Assembly (NCBI GenBank): GCA_023460575.1
Contig: JAEWPQ010000030.1
Coordinates: forward strand, 1 to 64,000
DNA: 64,000 bases
Reading direction: 5' to 3'
From: Bacillota bacterium
GTDB lineage: Bacteria; Bacillota; Clostridia; Lachnospirales; Lachnospiraceae
Of this stretch, positions 15,704 to 24,848 are shown one piece after another. The position numbers were made by a program, and so were the translations under genes. Every line of letters starts with the position of its first letter. The first letter of the stretch is position 1. Under the pieces are notes generated by a model, which saw only the letters and a program-made list of their open reading frames with translations, did not search any database and was not told where the DNA came from.

Positions 15704-17104
15704 ATGACAAATATAGTATTGGGATTCGCGCCCACCAGAAGGAGCATATTCTCTGCGCCGGACGCAGTAAAGTATGCGGATTTAACCAGAAAGAAACTGG
15801 AGGAAATGGGAGTTACTTTTGTTGATATCACGGATATTTCAGAGGATGGATTGCTGCATAAGGAAGATGACAGAATAAAGATAGCAGAGAAATTCAGGAC
15901 TGAAAAGATTGATGGTCTGTTTATCCCCCACGGGAATTTTGGAACAGAATATGAAGTGGCCAGATTATGCAGAGAATGCGGCGTACCGGTTCTGCTGTGG
16001 GGACCAAGAGATGAAAGACCAGATGAAAATGGAATCCGCCTTCGGGATAGTCAGTGCGGGTTATTTGCAACCGGAAAGGTTCTTCGGAGATTTAAGATTC
16101 CTTTTACATATTTATGTAACTGCCGGCTGGAGGATGAAGCATTTTACAGAGGAGTTACTAATTTTCTGGCAGTATGCAGCGTGGTAAAGGCATTTAAAAA
16201 TACCCGCATTCTTCAGATCGGACCAAGACCTTTTGATTTCTGGTCTACAATGTGCAATGAAGGCGAACTGCTTGAGAAATACAATATACAGCTGGCACCA
16301 ATCCCCATGCCGGAGCTTATCGGAGAAATGAAACGGGTAAAAGAGGATGAAAACAGGATTCAGGAGATAGTGGATTATTGTAAGAAAAACTTTAATGTGG
16401 TCATAAAAGATGAAGATTTAAAGACGGTGGCAGCCCTGAAGGCATCTATGAGAACTCTGGCAGAACGCTACGGGTGCAACGCAATTGCTTTACAGTGCTG
16501 GAATGCACTCCAGGATGAAATTGGAATTATGCCCTGTGCAGCAAACAGTCTGTTAAACGAAGAGGGGCTTCCGGTTGTATGTGAGACGGATATTCATGGT
16601 GCAATTACAGCAATTATGTGTGAGGCGGCAGGGCTTGGTGAAACCAGGACATTTTTCGCTGACTGGACTGTGCGGCATCCTGATAATGAGAATGGAGAAT
16701 TGCTGCAGCACTGTGGTCCATGGCCCCTGTCCTGCGCAGCCTGTAAGCCTTCTATCGGGTATCCACTTGCTTTTAGTCATCCGGGAGCCGTGGAAGCTCA
16801 GGCAAAACTGGGTGAAATGACGCTCTGCCGTTTTGATGGGGATAATGGAGATTACAGCCTGCTTCTTGGCAATGCAAAAGGAATCGAGGGTCCCTATACC
16901 AAAGGAACCTATGTATGGGTGGAGGTTGAAAATCTAAAGAGGCTGGAAGCCAAAATCGTGGAAGGACCTTATATCCATCATTGTGTTGGCATTCATAAAA
17001 ATGTTGTTCCGGTGCTGTATGAAGCATGTAAATATCTTGGTATTACACCGGATCTGTACGATAACAATGACGAAGAAGTAAAAGCATGGATACGGGGCGA
17101 ATAG
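15704..17104 (+). CDS. L-fucose/L-arabinose isomerase-family protein, candidate aldose-ketose isomerase
   Basis: A 466-residue protein with a fucose/arabinose isomerase-like fold: an N-terminal alpha/beta domain (EKIDGLFIPHGNFGTE, PVLLWGPRDERPD) and a central segment CNAIALQCWNALQD. The metal-ligand-like block VCETDIHGAITAI contains Glu294 and Asp296, and a later GPYIHHCVGIH may supply the histidine ligand. An ATG two codons upstream (15698) is only 2 bp from the GGAGA ribosome site, so 15704 (MTNIVLG) was chosen. It is first in an operon with a split transketolase and an FGGY kinase. In that context it would isomerise an aldose to a ketose; D-apiose is the suggested substrate (inference). 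Confidence 0.75.
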   Translation: MTNIVLGFAPTRRSIFSAPDAVKYADLTRKKLEEMGVTFVDITDISEDGLLHKEDDRIKIAEKFRTEKIDGLFIPHGNFGTEYEVARLCRECGVPVLLWGPRDERPDENGIRLRDSQCGLFATGKVLRRFKIPFTYLCNCRLEDEAFYRGVTNFLAVCSVVKAFKNTRILQIGPRPFDFWSTMCNEGELLEKYNIQLAPIPMPELIGEMKRVKEDENRIQEIVDYCKKNFNVVIKDEDLKTVAALKASMRTLAERYGCNAIALQCWNALQDEIGIMPCAANSLLNEEGLPVVCETDIHGAITAIMCEAAGLGETRTFFADWTVRHPDNENGELLQHCGPWPLSCAACKPSIGYPLAFSHPGAVEAQAKLGEMTLCRFDGDNGDYSLLLGNAKGIEGPYTKGTYVWVEVENLKRLEAKIVEGPYIHHCVGIHKNVVPVLYEACKYLGITPDLYDNNDEEVKAWIRGE

Positions 17105-17120
17105 GAAAGGACGGTAAAAC

Positions 17121-17939
17121 ATGGACAGACTCACCAAGAAAGCTTATGAACTTCGAAGAGATGTAATTGAGGAAGTATATCGGTCAAAAGCCGGTCATAT
17201 TGGCGGAGATTTAAGTGTGATTGATATTTTAACTGTGCTCTATTTTGAAGTAATGAATGTCAGTCCCCAAAACTGGAAGAATGATGACAGAGACCGGTTT
17301 TTGCTTAGTAAGGGACATTGTACAGATGCATTATACATAACTCTGGGGGACCGGGGATTTTTTGACAAGCAGAAAGCCATAGATACATTCAGCAGATTTG
17401 GTTCTGAATTTATTGGCCACCCCACAATGGATGTACCTGGAATAGAGATGAATTCGGGATCATTGGGTCACGGACTTTCTCTGGGAGTGGGAATGGCACT
17501 GGCAGCCAGAATGGATGGCCGGTCATACAGAACCTATGTTGTGCTGGGAGACGGTGAAATGGCTGAAGGATCTAATTATGAAGCTATGATGGCAGCGGGA
17601 CATTATGGACTGGACCAGCTGTGTGCAACAGTTGATTTAAATGGCCTCCAGATCAGTGGAACAACAGAGGAAACCATGAAAAGCAATGATCTGGGTGAAA
17701 AGTTCAGAGCATTTGGATGGAATGTCATAGAGGTGGAAAACGGCAATGACTGCTTACAGCTTCTTGCTGCCTACAGGGAAGCAGAAAGAAAAAAGGGTTG
17801 TCCTTCTGTAATTCTTGCCCATACCACAAAAGGGAAAGGGGTGTCATTTATGGAAAACCAGAAGAAATGGCATCATGGTGTCATGACAGAGGAGCAATAC
17901 CAAAAAGCTGTGAAAGAATTGGAGGGGGTGCTGGCATGA
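17121..17939 (+). CDS. Transketolase subunit A (N-terminal, thiamine diphosphate-binding half)
   Basis: A 272-residue protein equal to the N-terminal third of transketolase. It has the thiamine diphosphate motif GDGEMAEGSNYEAMMAAGHY with a following DLNGLQISG, plus SKGHCTDALY and MNSGSLGHGLSLGVGMA. The partner subunit starts at 17936, overlapping the stop as ATGA, so the halves are made in equal amounts. Split transketolases occur widely in anaerobes. In Actinobacillus succinogenes a split enzyme (AptA/AptB) acts on apulose 4-phosphate. Here the context favours a dedicated catabolic transketolase rather than the housekeeping one. Confidence 0.9.
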   Translation: MDRLTKKAYELRRDVIEEVYRSKAGHIGGDLSVIDILTVLYFEVMNVSPQNWKNDDRDRFLLSKGHCTDALYITLGDRGFFDKQKAIDTFSRFGSEFIGHPTMDVPGIEMNSGSLGHGLSLGVGMALAARMDGRSYRTYVVLGDGEMAEGSNYEAMMAAGHYGLDQLCATVDLNGLQISGTTEETMKSNDLGEKFRAFGWNVIEVENGNDCLQLLAAYREAERKKGCPSVILAHTTKGKGVSFMENQKKWHHGVMTEEQYQKAVKELEGVLA

Positions 17940-18880
17940 ATCAGATAACGAACAGACAGGTAATTTGTGATACACTGACAGAAGCTGCAAAGGAAGATAA
18001 GGATATTGTGGTGGTATGCTCGGATTCCAGAGGTTCTGCATCCCTTGCACCGTTTGCGGAGCAGTACCCGAACCAGTTTGTTGAAGTGGGAATTGCGGAG
18101 CAGAATCTGGTATCTGTATCAGCAGGTCTGGCATCCTGCAAAAAAAAGGTTTTTGCAGCGTCCCCGGCAAGCTTTTTATCCACCAGAAGCTACGAACAGG
18201 TAAAGGTAGATGTGGCTTATTCAAAGACTAATGTTACGTTAATCGGAATCAGCGGAGGTGTCAGTTATGGAGCACTGGGCATGACTCATCATTCCTGCCA
18301 GGATATTGCTGCCATGGCCAGTCTGCCGGATATGCGGGTTTATTTCCCATGTGACCGTTTTCAGACCAGAAAGCTGATAGAGGCACTTCTTGAGGATGAA
18401 AAACCTGCTTACGTAAGGGTAAGCCGTTCTGCAACGGAGGATGTATATGAAGAAGATATGGATTTTAAACTGGATCGTGCCAATGTGATGAAAGAGGGAA
18501 CGGATGCAGTTATCATAACCTGCGGAGAACTGCTTCCTTATGCAGTGAAAGCAGCCAAGCAGCTGGAAAAAGAGGGGTATCGTATCGGCCTGATAGATAT
18601 GTACTGTATTAAGCCGATGGATGAAAAAGCCGTTGTGGATGCAGCAGAGAAAGCTGATCTGATCGTGACAGCAGAAGAGCATTCCCCGTACGGCGGTCTT
18701 GGGAGCATGGTGGCTCAGATTGTTTCTGCCAACTGTCCGAAAAAGGTAATAAACCTGGCGCTACCTGACGGTCATCTCATTGCAGGCACGAATCATGAAA
18801 TATTTAAATATTATGGTTTGGATGATGAGGGGATTAAAAAGACTGTATTAGACGGATTAGGTCAGGGGCTGGTAAAATGA
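17936..18880 (+). CDS. Transketolase subunit B (C-terminal half)
   Basis: A 314-residue protein with the pyrimidine-binding domain and the C-terminal domain of transketolase: FVEVGIAEQNLVSVSAGLAS containing the catalytic glutamate, GISGGVSYGALGMTHHSCQD, and C-terminal VTAEEHSPYGGLGSMVAQ. An in-frame extension upstream to 17798 lies wholly inside subunit A and has no separate ribosome site. The start at 17936 follows GGAGGGGG and overlaps the previous stop. The next gene also overlaps by 4 bp, so A, B and the kinase are translationally coupled. Confidence 0.9.
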   Translation: MNQITNRQVICDTLTEAAKEDKDIVVVCSDSRGSASLAPFAEQYPNQFVEVGIAEQNLVSVSAGLASCKKKVFAASPASFLSTRSYEQVKVDVAYSKTNVTLIGISGGVSYGALGMTHHSCQDIAAMASLPDMRVYFPCDRFQTRKLIEALLEDEKPAYVRVSRSATEDVYEEDMDFKLDRANVMKEGTDAVIITCGELLPYAVKAAKQLEKEGYRIGLIDMYCIKPMDEKAVVDAAEKADLIVTAEEHSPYGGLGSMVAQIVSANCPKKVINLALPDGHLIAGTNHEIFKYYGLDDEGIKKTVLDGLGQGLVK

Positions 18881-20349
18881 AATATGTGATTGCGATAGAT
18901 CAGAGTACACAGGGAACAAAAGCCGTTCTTTTTGATCAGACTGGAAGACTGTGCAAAAGGGCAGACCGGAAGCACAGGCAGATTGTCAATGAAAAAGGCT
19001 GGGTATCCCATGATCTGAAAGAAATTTATGAAAATATGATTTTAGCTGTAAGGGAAGTGCTGGATCGTTCCGACATAGGAAGAGAGAATGTGAAAGCGGC
19101 AGGCATCAGTAACCAGAGAGAATCAACTGCTGTGTGGAACCGGAGCGGGGACCCCCTTGCCCCTTCTGTTGTATGGCAGTGCAGCCGGGCAGCCTGGATC
19201 TCTGATCGTTTTAAGGACTTTAGTCCCGTCATTTATGAGAAGACGGGCCTTCCCCTTTCCCCTTATTTCCCGGCAGCGAAAATGGCGTGGCTTTTAGAAA
19301 ATGTTTCTTTAAAGGAACCGTATTGTCTGGGAACAATGGACAGCTATCTGGTCTACAGACTTACAAAGGGAAGCAGCTTTTTAACGGATTATTCCAATGC
19401 CTCAAGAACCCAGTTATTTAACCTCCATACGTTAGAATGGGATGAGGAACTGTGCCGGATGTTTGGGGTGCCCATAGAGTCACTCCCCAAAGTCTGTGAC
19501 AGCAATGCGTGCTTTGGATATACTGATTTTGAGGGATACCTTGATCTTCCGATTCCTGTATATGGGGTAATGGGAGATTCCCACGCTGCTTTATTTGGTC
19601 AGGGATGCCATCTGCCGGGACAGGCAAAGGCAACCTATGGTACGGGATCTTCCATTATGATGAACGCAGGGGATACATTTATAAAAAGCAGTGCAGGTCT
19701 TGCAACCTCTCTTGCATGGGGAATGAACGGCCGTGTAGAATATGTTTTAGAGGGGAATATTAATTATGCGGGAGCAGTCATTTCCTGGCTGAAAAATGAG
19801 ATGGGTCTCATTTCTTCGGACGAGGAGGCACAGGATCTTGTTCATAAAGCAAACCAAAAGGATACTGCAATATTCATACCTGCATTTACGGGACTTTCCG
19901 CACCGTACTGGAGGGAAAATGCCAGAGCCATGATTCTGGGTATGAGCCGTACTACGGGCAGGGCAGAGCTTGTAAAAGCAGCTGTTGAAAGTATTGCCTT
20001 TCAGGTATCGGATGTGCTGACTGCCATGGAAAAGGACAGTAAAAAAGTATTAAAGGAACTTTGTGCAGATGGCGGGCCTGCTAAAAACCGTTATTTGATG
20101 CAGTTTCAGTCTGACATATCGGATATCAGAATGCGGGTATCCAGACAGGAGGAGCTTTCTGCAATCGGGGCCGCTTATATGGCAGGAATCGCCTCTGGAA
20201 TTTATGACAGGGATAAAATATTTACGAATATTGATTATGATATTTATGACAGCCATATGGACAGGGAAAGCAGAAACGAGAGAAAAAACCGATGGATGGA
20301 GGGGATTGATCTGGTCTGCAATAATGCCGGTGGCTATGAAACATCATGA
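18877..20349 (+). CDS. FGGY-family carbohydrate kinase
   Basis: A 490-residue sugar kinase of the xylulokinase/glycerol kinase fold. It has the phosphate-1 motif YVIAIDQSTQGTKAVLFD, the ISNQRESTAVW segment, a catalytic-region MGDSHAALFGQGC, the nucleotide-binding TYGTGSSIMMNAG, and ELCADGGPAKNRYLMQFQSD with a closing AIGAAYMAG. It overlaps transketolase subunit B by 4 bp. The expected job is phosphorylation of the ketose made by the isomerase to feed the transketolase. The family contains D-apulose, D-xylulose, L-ribulose and other kinases, and sequence alone does not decide between them. Confidence 0.88.
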   Translation: MKYVIAIDQSTQGTKAVLFDQTGRLCKRADRKHRQIVNEKGWVSHDLKEIYENMILAVREVLDRSDIGRENVKAAGISNQRESTAVWNRSGDPLAPSVVWQCSRAAWISDRFKDFSPVIYEKTGLPLSPYFPAAKMAWLLENVSLKEPYCLGTMDSYLVYRLTKGSSFLTDYSNASRTQLFNLHTLEWDEELCRMFGVPIESLPKVCDSNACFGYTDFEGYLDLPIPVYGVMGDSHAALFGQGCHLPGQAKATYGTGSSIMMNAGDTFIKSSAGLATSLAWGMNGRVEYVLEGNINYAGAVISWLKNEMGLISSDEEAQDLVHKANQKDTAIFIPAFTGLSAPYWRENARAMILGMSRTTGRAELVKAAVESIAFQVSDVLTAMEKDSKKVLKELCADGGPAKNRYLMQFQSDISDIRMRVSRQEELSAIGAAYMAGIASGIYDRDKIFTNIDYDIYDSHMDRESRNERKNRWMEGIDLVCNNAGGYETS

Positions 20350-20365
20350 AAGAGAGGACACGGCA

Positions 20366-21412
20366 ATGCGGCTGAAAGCAAAGGATATTGCAGCGGCGCT
20401 TGGAATTTCTCCGGCGACCGTTTCCCTTGTTTTAAATAATAAGCCGGGGGTTAAACCGGCAACAAGAAAAAGGGTTCAGAATTATATCCTGATGGAAGAA
20501 GAGAAGAATAACAGCAGGTTAAGGGCAGAGTACAACGAAAGTAAAGGGACTGTGCTGATGCTTAACTATATTAAGCATGGAATTATTTTAAAGCAGAGGG
20601 AAAACAGGCGGGACCCTCTGCTTTTTGATGATTTTGAATACATTTGTAATAAAGCAGGATACCGGTTTGACTACCAGGAATTTTATGAGAAAGCAGGAAA
20701 TCTGGAGAAATTACTGGATAAATGCAGGCGAAGTAATGTAAAGGGGATTTATATGATGGCAGCGGAAATGAATTACAGTGATATTTATCCCTTTGGCCAG
20801 CTTAAAATCCCTGTGGTGGTAGGGGATAATCTGTTTTATGAACAGGGTATGGACAGTTTTCTTATTGATAATAAAGAGGGAATCTGCAGAGCGGTTGATT
20901 ATCTGGTTGATAAAGGACACAGCTATATATCCTATCTTGCGGAGAAAGTTGACATCTTTAATTTTACGGAGCGGAGAGAGGCATTTGTGGAAGAAATGGA
21001 GAAACGGCACTGCGGGGATGGGAGCAGCCGAATTATCCGCTTAGGCAACCAGATTGATGAAGTGTATGAAGCGATGAACCGGTATTTAGACGGAGGAATC
21101 AGGAAAACAACTGCTTTTGTTCTTGAAAGCTCTGTCATATCCCTGGGGGTAAGCAAGGCACTTTTAGAGAGAAATATCCGGGTGCCGAAAGAAATATCCC
21201 TAATTGGGTTTGATGCACTACCCAATCTTAGTATACCCGGTATTAATCTTACATTAATAAAAGGTACCCATACCATGAGGCATAAAGCTGCCATGAGTCA
21301 TTTAATCCGTCATATAGAGGATGAAGAAGGGGAAATGGTCAGGGTTTATTACAAGACCAGACTGCTGGAGGGGGAAAGTGTATTTGATAAAAATAAATAC
21401 ATTTATAAATGA
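20366..21412 (+). CDS. Second LacI-family transcriptional regulator
   Basis: A 348-residue LacI/GalR protein with the helix-turn-helix LKAKDIAAALGISPATVSLV and hinge NNKPGVKPATRKRV, then a sugar-binding-like domain (VPKEISLIGFDALPNLSIPG). The frame is open upstream inside the kinase gene, but the ATG at 20366 has GAGAGGA 7 bp before it and yields the standard N-terminus, so it was chosen. It lies between the kinase and the PTS gene on the same strand and may regulate the transporter-glycosidase pair, giving the locus two-tier control. Confidence 0.88.
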   Translation: MRLKAKDIAAALGISPATVSLVLNNKPGVKPATRKRVQNYILMEEEKNNSRLRAEYNESKGTVLMLNYIKHGIILKQRENRRDPLLFDDFEYICNKAGYRFDYQEFYEKAGNLEKLLDKCRRSNVKGIYMMAAEMNYSDIYPFGQLKIPVVVGDNLFYEQGMDSFLIDNKEGICRAVDYLVDKGHSYISYLAEKVDIFNFTERREAFVEEMEKRHCGDGSSRIIRLGNQIDEVYEAMNRYLDGGIRKTTAFVLESSVISLGVSKALLERNIRVPKEISLIGFDALPNLSIPGINLTLIKGTHTMRHKAAMSHLIRHIEDEEGEMVRVYYKTRLLEGESVFDKNKYIYK

Positions 21413-21475
21413 ATTTATTTAAAGAAAATTTAAAAACCTATCATAATTATACAAAAAAAGTGGAAATACATGGCG

Positions 21476-21491
21476 AAATACTATGGTATTT
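21476..21491. promoter_or_regulatory. Inverted repeat upstream of the PTS gene, operator candidate
   Basis: AAATAC-TATG-GTATTT is a perfect 6+6 inverted repeat in the 202-bp gap between the second LacI gene and the PTS gene. It differs from the ACTTAA/TTAAGT sites upstream of the operon, which suits a second regulator with its own specificity. Promoter boxes here are not clear. Confidence 0.4.
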
Positions 21492-21614
21492 TGATTGATA
21501 CGGAGAAAAGTCCGAGGGGGATTGATTGAGAAAAAAACGGGTGTTAGTATGAAATCACAAAACGTTTTATGAAGAAGGTTCAAAGGGTATGACTCAATCT
21601 CAGGAGGGATAATC

Positions 21615-23468
21615 ATGGCTAAGAAAAATTACGATGAGCTGGCGAAACAGATTGTGGCCAGCGTAGGGGGAGCGGATAATGTTAATTCGCTGATTCACTG
21701 TGCAACCAGACTGCGGTTCCAGATTAAGGATCCGGATAAAGTTGATAAAAAAAGACTGAGTCAGACGGAAAAAGTTATAACGGTGGTGGAAGCAGGCGGT
21801 CAGCTTCAGGTAGTGATCGGTAATGCTGTGGGAGATGTTTACGATTCCATATTAGCAACTTCTGCCATTAAAGCCGGGGATATGAGTTCAGAGGGCAAAG
21901 GTAAGAATGATAAAAACGTCATAAATTTGTTTATGAGTACTGTTTCCGGAATCTTTGCACCCATACTTGGAGCAATGTCTGGGGCCGGCTTGTTAAAGGG
22001 ACTTCTCATTCTGTTTACAACGATGGGGTGGTTGTCAAAGGATATGGGAACTTATCGGATTTTATTTGCTGCGGCAGATGGTGTATTTACATTTCTTCCG
22101 GTTTTTCTTGCCTATACAGCAGCTAAGAAATTTAAGGCGGATCCTTTTGTGTCAGTAGCAATAGCGTCCGCGCTGATGTATCCGGACTTATCTGCGGCAT
22201 TTGCTGCAAAGGAGTCTCTGACATTTTTAAATATTCCTGTAGTTCTTGTGAGCTATACTTCATCAGTAATACCAATTATTCTTTCCGTTTTTGTACTTTC
22301 CAGGCTGGAAAGAGGGCTTCGGGGAATTCTTCCGGATATAGTTAAAAATATTTTCACACCGCTTTTATCTCTTGTAATTATGGTACCTTCTACTTTTCTC
22401 GTAATCGGTCCCATCTCTGATTTTGCGGGAAAAATGCTGGCGGGAGGTTATACTGCCATGGTCGCAGTCAATCCGGTTATAGCAGGATTTATACTGGGGC
22501 TTATATGGCCGGCAGCAGTTATGTTCGGACTTCACTGGGGATTTATTCCAATTGTTATAAATAACATTGCACAGACCGGAAGAGATACTTTGTTCACAAT
22601 AACAGGACCTAATAACTTTGCTCAGGCAGGGGCCGCACTGGGGGTATTTTTAAAGACTAAAAGCAAAAAGGTTAAGGATATCGCAGGTCCGGCGGCAATC
22701 TCTGCTGTACTTGCAGGTATTACAGAACCAGCAATATACGGAGTAACATTAAAGTATAAAAGGCCGTTCTTTATCGGAGCATTTTTTTCCGGTATTGCAG
22801 GAGCAATTACCGCAGCAGTAGGAGCAGGAGCCCCTACAGTCTTAGGTACAAGTCTTCTCACAATGACAGGTTATATTGGTGTCGGTTTCGCGGGATTCTG
22901 TGCAGCATGTGCCATTGCATACTTTGGTTCTGCCATCTGTACGTATCTGTTTGGGTACAATGATAATATGCTTCTTGAAGATGAGACTTCAGAGTCTTCA
23001 GTACGTCTGGCTAAAAAGGAAGAAGAATTAGCAGCACCTGTAAATGGAACTATCATTTCATTATCAGAAGTGAAGGACGAGGTATTTGCAGGAGGGGGAT
23101 TAGGAAAAGGATCGGCAATTATACCGGCTGAGGGAACTTTTTATGCACCTTGTGATGGAACGGTTGAAACCGCATACCCACACGCAGTTGGAATTAAGAC
23201 AGACCTGGGCGCAGAAGTTTTTATCCATGTAGGTTTAGATACGGTAAAACTGGAAGGTAAATATTTTGAACTTATAGTAAAAGCCGGAAACAGAGTTAAG
23301 AAAGGTGATCTTCTGTTAAAAGCAGATTTAGACAGCATGAAGCGGGAAGGTTATGATGTCACTACCATGGTTTTGGTAACAAACAGCAACGAGTATGCAG
23401 ATGTTTTAACTGCAGAGGCAAAAATGGCTGTGGCAGGAGATGTTATGATTCGCTGTATTCCCAGGTAA
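21615..23468 (+). CDS. PTS beta-glucoside-type transporter, EIIBCA
   Basis: A 617-residue single-chain sugar phosphotransferase transporter in B-C-A order. EIIB spans about residues 1-90 with phospho-Cys29 in SLIHCATRLRF. The membrane EIIC domain lies at about 100-450 with roughly ten hydrophobic segments (LHWGFIPIVINNIA, GPAAISAVLAGITEPAIYG). EIIA lies at about 475-617 with the phospho-His538 in EVFIHVGLDTVKL. This is the BglF/beta-glucoside branch, which imports beta-glucosides and related disaccharides as 6-phosphates. It starts after AGGAGGG and is followed by a cytoplasmic apiosidase-like protein after 21 bp, so import followed by internal cleavage is likely. Confidence 0.93.
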   Translation: MAKKNYDELAKQIVASVGGADNVNSLIHCATRLRFQIKDPDKVDKKRLSQTEKVITVVEAGGQLQVVIGNAVGDVYDSILATSAIKAGDMSSEGKGKNDKNVINLFMSTVSGIFAPILGAMSGAGLLKGLLILFTTMGWLSKDMGTYRILFAAADGVFTFLPVFLAYTAAKKFKADPFVSVAIASALMYPDLSAAFAAKESLTFLNIPVVLVSYTSSVIPIILSVFVLSRLERGLRGILPDIVKNIFTPLLSLVIMVPSTFLVIGPISDFAGKMLAGGYTAMVAVNPVIAGFILGLIWPAAVMFGLHWGFIPIVINNIAQTGRDTLFTITGPNNFAQAGAALGVFLKTKSKKVKDIAGPAAISAVLAGITEPAIYGVTLKYKRPFFIGAFFSGIAGAITAAVGAGAPTVLGTSLLTMTGYIGVGFAGFCAACAIAYFGSAICTYLFGYNDNMLLEDETSESSVRLAKKEEELAAPVNGTIISLSEVKDEVFAGGGLGKGSAIIPAEGTFYAPCDGTVETAYPHAVGIKTDLGAEVFIHVGLDTVKLEGKYFELIVKAGNRVKKGDLLLKADLDSMKREGYDVTTMVLVTNSNEYADVLTAEAKMAVAGDVMIRCIPR

Positions 23469-23489
23469 CAGAAGATTTGGAGGTTTTCC

Positions 23490-24767
23490 ATGAGCAGACT
23501 TAAGATACATGAGAACAAGAGGAATTTTACACTGGATGGCCGGGATTTCTTTTATCTGGCAGATACGGTATGGAGCGCATTTACTTCAATCACACTGGAG
23601 GAATGGGAAGAATATCTGGAAAGACGCTGGGCACAGGGCTTTAATGTACTCCAGATTAATACTCTGCCGCAATGGGACAGATGTATGTCCGATGTAGGAG
23701 TATATCCGTTTTATACAGAGGATGGACAGAAATTTGATTTTACGAGGTGGGATGAAGCGTATTATTCCAGAGCAAGGCAGATGTGCCGTATGGCTGTTGA
23801 TAAGGGATTTCAGCTGGCACTGGTGATATTGTGGCTTAATTATGTTCCGGGAACCTGGGGGAGCAGACTGGTAGATTTTAACGTGATGCCGGAGGAGTTT
23901 GTCAGTACTTATGCAGAAAAAGCAGTGGAAGTATTTGATGAGTTTGAACCTATTTATGTGATCAGCGGTGATACGGACTTTGATACGGATGAAGCAGTCT
24001 CCTATTACGAAACAGTGTTAAAGACCGTATGTGAGAAATCGCCCCAGTCATTAAAAACAATGCATATTAAGAGAGGATATGATTATATACCGGAGCAGTT
24101 TTTAGATCGGCTGGACTTTTATATGTATCAGTCCGGGCATTTTGCAGAAGGACAGGATATGGCATACCTGCTTGCAGAAAAATTTTACAGGGATTATCCG
24201 GTAAAGCCGGTTGTGAACGCAGAACCCTGCTATGAGCAGATGGGATACAGCCGGAAGATGTACGGACGTTTTCAGCCGTATGACATACGAAAGGCAGCGT
24301 GGAGCGGAATTCTGTCCGGTGCATGTGCTGGCGTCACGTATGGAGCCCATGGAATCTGGAACTGGAAAAAAGCAGGAAAGAGGGCAAATCCGGTGTTAGG
24401 TGAGGGGTTTGATGAAGCGTTTCCTGCCTGGGAGGCAATTCATTTTCCCGGAGCCTGGGATTACGGGTTTATTGCAAACTTTCTGGAAACCAATCGTATC
24501 GGAGAACTGATACCATCACAGGAGCTTTTACTTGGAAAATCAGAGCAGATTCGGATGGCTGTGACTGGTGATGAGCGGTACCTGATCTATGTTCCTTATT
24601 CAACAAAGATCGTGATCGATAATGAACTTAAGGGGTATTCCGGTAAAGCAGTGGATCTCATCACGGGAAGAACGGCAAGAATCAGGCTGGCTTCAGAGGC
24701 GGGAAAAACATCTGTGCCCATGCATAACTTTAAAGGCGATGGACTTATAGTACTTGAAGGACATTAA
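23490..24767 (+). CDS. DUF4038 apiosidase-like (GH140-type) cytoplasmic glycosidase
   Basis: A 425-residue TIM-barrel protein starting directly with the family opening (NKRNFTLDGRDFFYLADTVW). The motif LQINTLPQWDR, the acid-like Asp161 in YVISGDTDFD, the nucleophile-like Glu245 in VVNAEPCYEQMG and the closing GVTYGAHGIWNW are the pattern of DUF4038/apiosidase-like proteins. The only characterised GH140 member I recall cleaves apiose from rhamnogalacturonan-II. A short beta-sandwich-like C-terminal domain follows (about 345-425). There is no signal peptide, unlike exported family members, so it should act on a sugar brought in by the adjacent PTS. AGGTTTTCC-type spacing to the ATG is acceptable (GGAGG 9 bp upstream). 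Confidence 0.8.
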   Translation: MSRLKIHENKRNFTLDGRDFFYLADTVWSAFTSITLEEWEEYLERRWAQGFNVLQINTLPQWDRCMSDVGVYPFYTEDGQKFDFTRWDEAYYSRARQMCRMAVDKGFQLALVILWLNYVPGTWGSRLVDFNVMPEEFVSTYAEKAVEVFDEFEPIYVISGDTDFDTDEAVSYYETVLKTVCEKSPQSLKTMHIKRGYDYIPEQFLDRLDFYMYQSGHFAEGQDMAYLLAEKFYRDYPVKPVVNAEPCYEQMGYSRKMYGRFQPYDIRKAAWSGILSGACAGVTYGAHGIWNWKKAGKRANPVLGEGFDEAFPAWEAIHFPGAWDYGFIANFLETNRIGELIPSQELLLGKSEQIRMAVTGDERYLIYVPYSTKIVIDNELKGYSGKAVDLITGRTARIRLASEAGKTSVPMHNFKGDGLIVLEGH

Positions 24768-24775
24768 GAGATATG

Positions 24776-24820
24776 AAAAAATACAGGGGAAGTGATAATG
24801 AACTTTCTCCTGTATTTTTT
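24776..24820. terminator. Bidirectional terminator after the glycosidase gene
   Basis: AAAAAATACAGG pairs perfectly with CCTGTATTTTTT (12 bp), extended by GGAAGT/ACTTTC-type pairing around a small loop. A and T runs on the two sides serve both the forward glycosidase gene and the converging pentapeptide-protein gene. Confidence 0.9.
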
Positions 24821-24848
24821 ATTCTTAAAATTTACTATTCTAATATTG

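Noticed and set aside
21413..21614. Riboswitch or antiterminator (LicT/BglG-type RAT site) before the PTS gene
   Set aside because: Short stems are present (for example GATTGAG with CTCAATC), but no terminator with T-run and no recognisable RAT sequence was found, and no BglG-type antiterminator gene is nearby.
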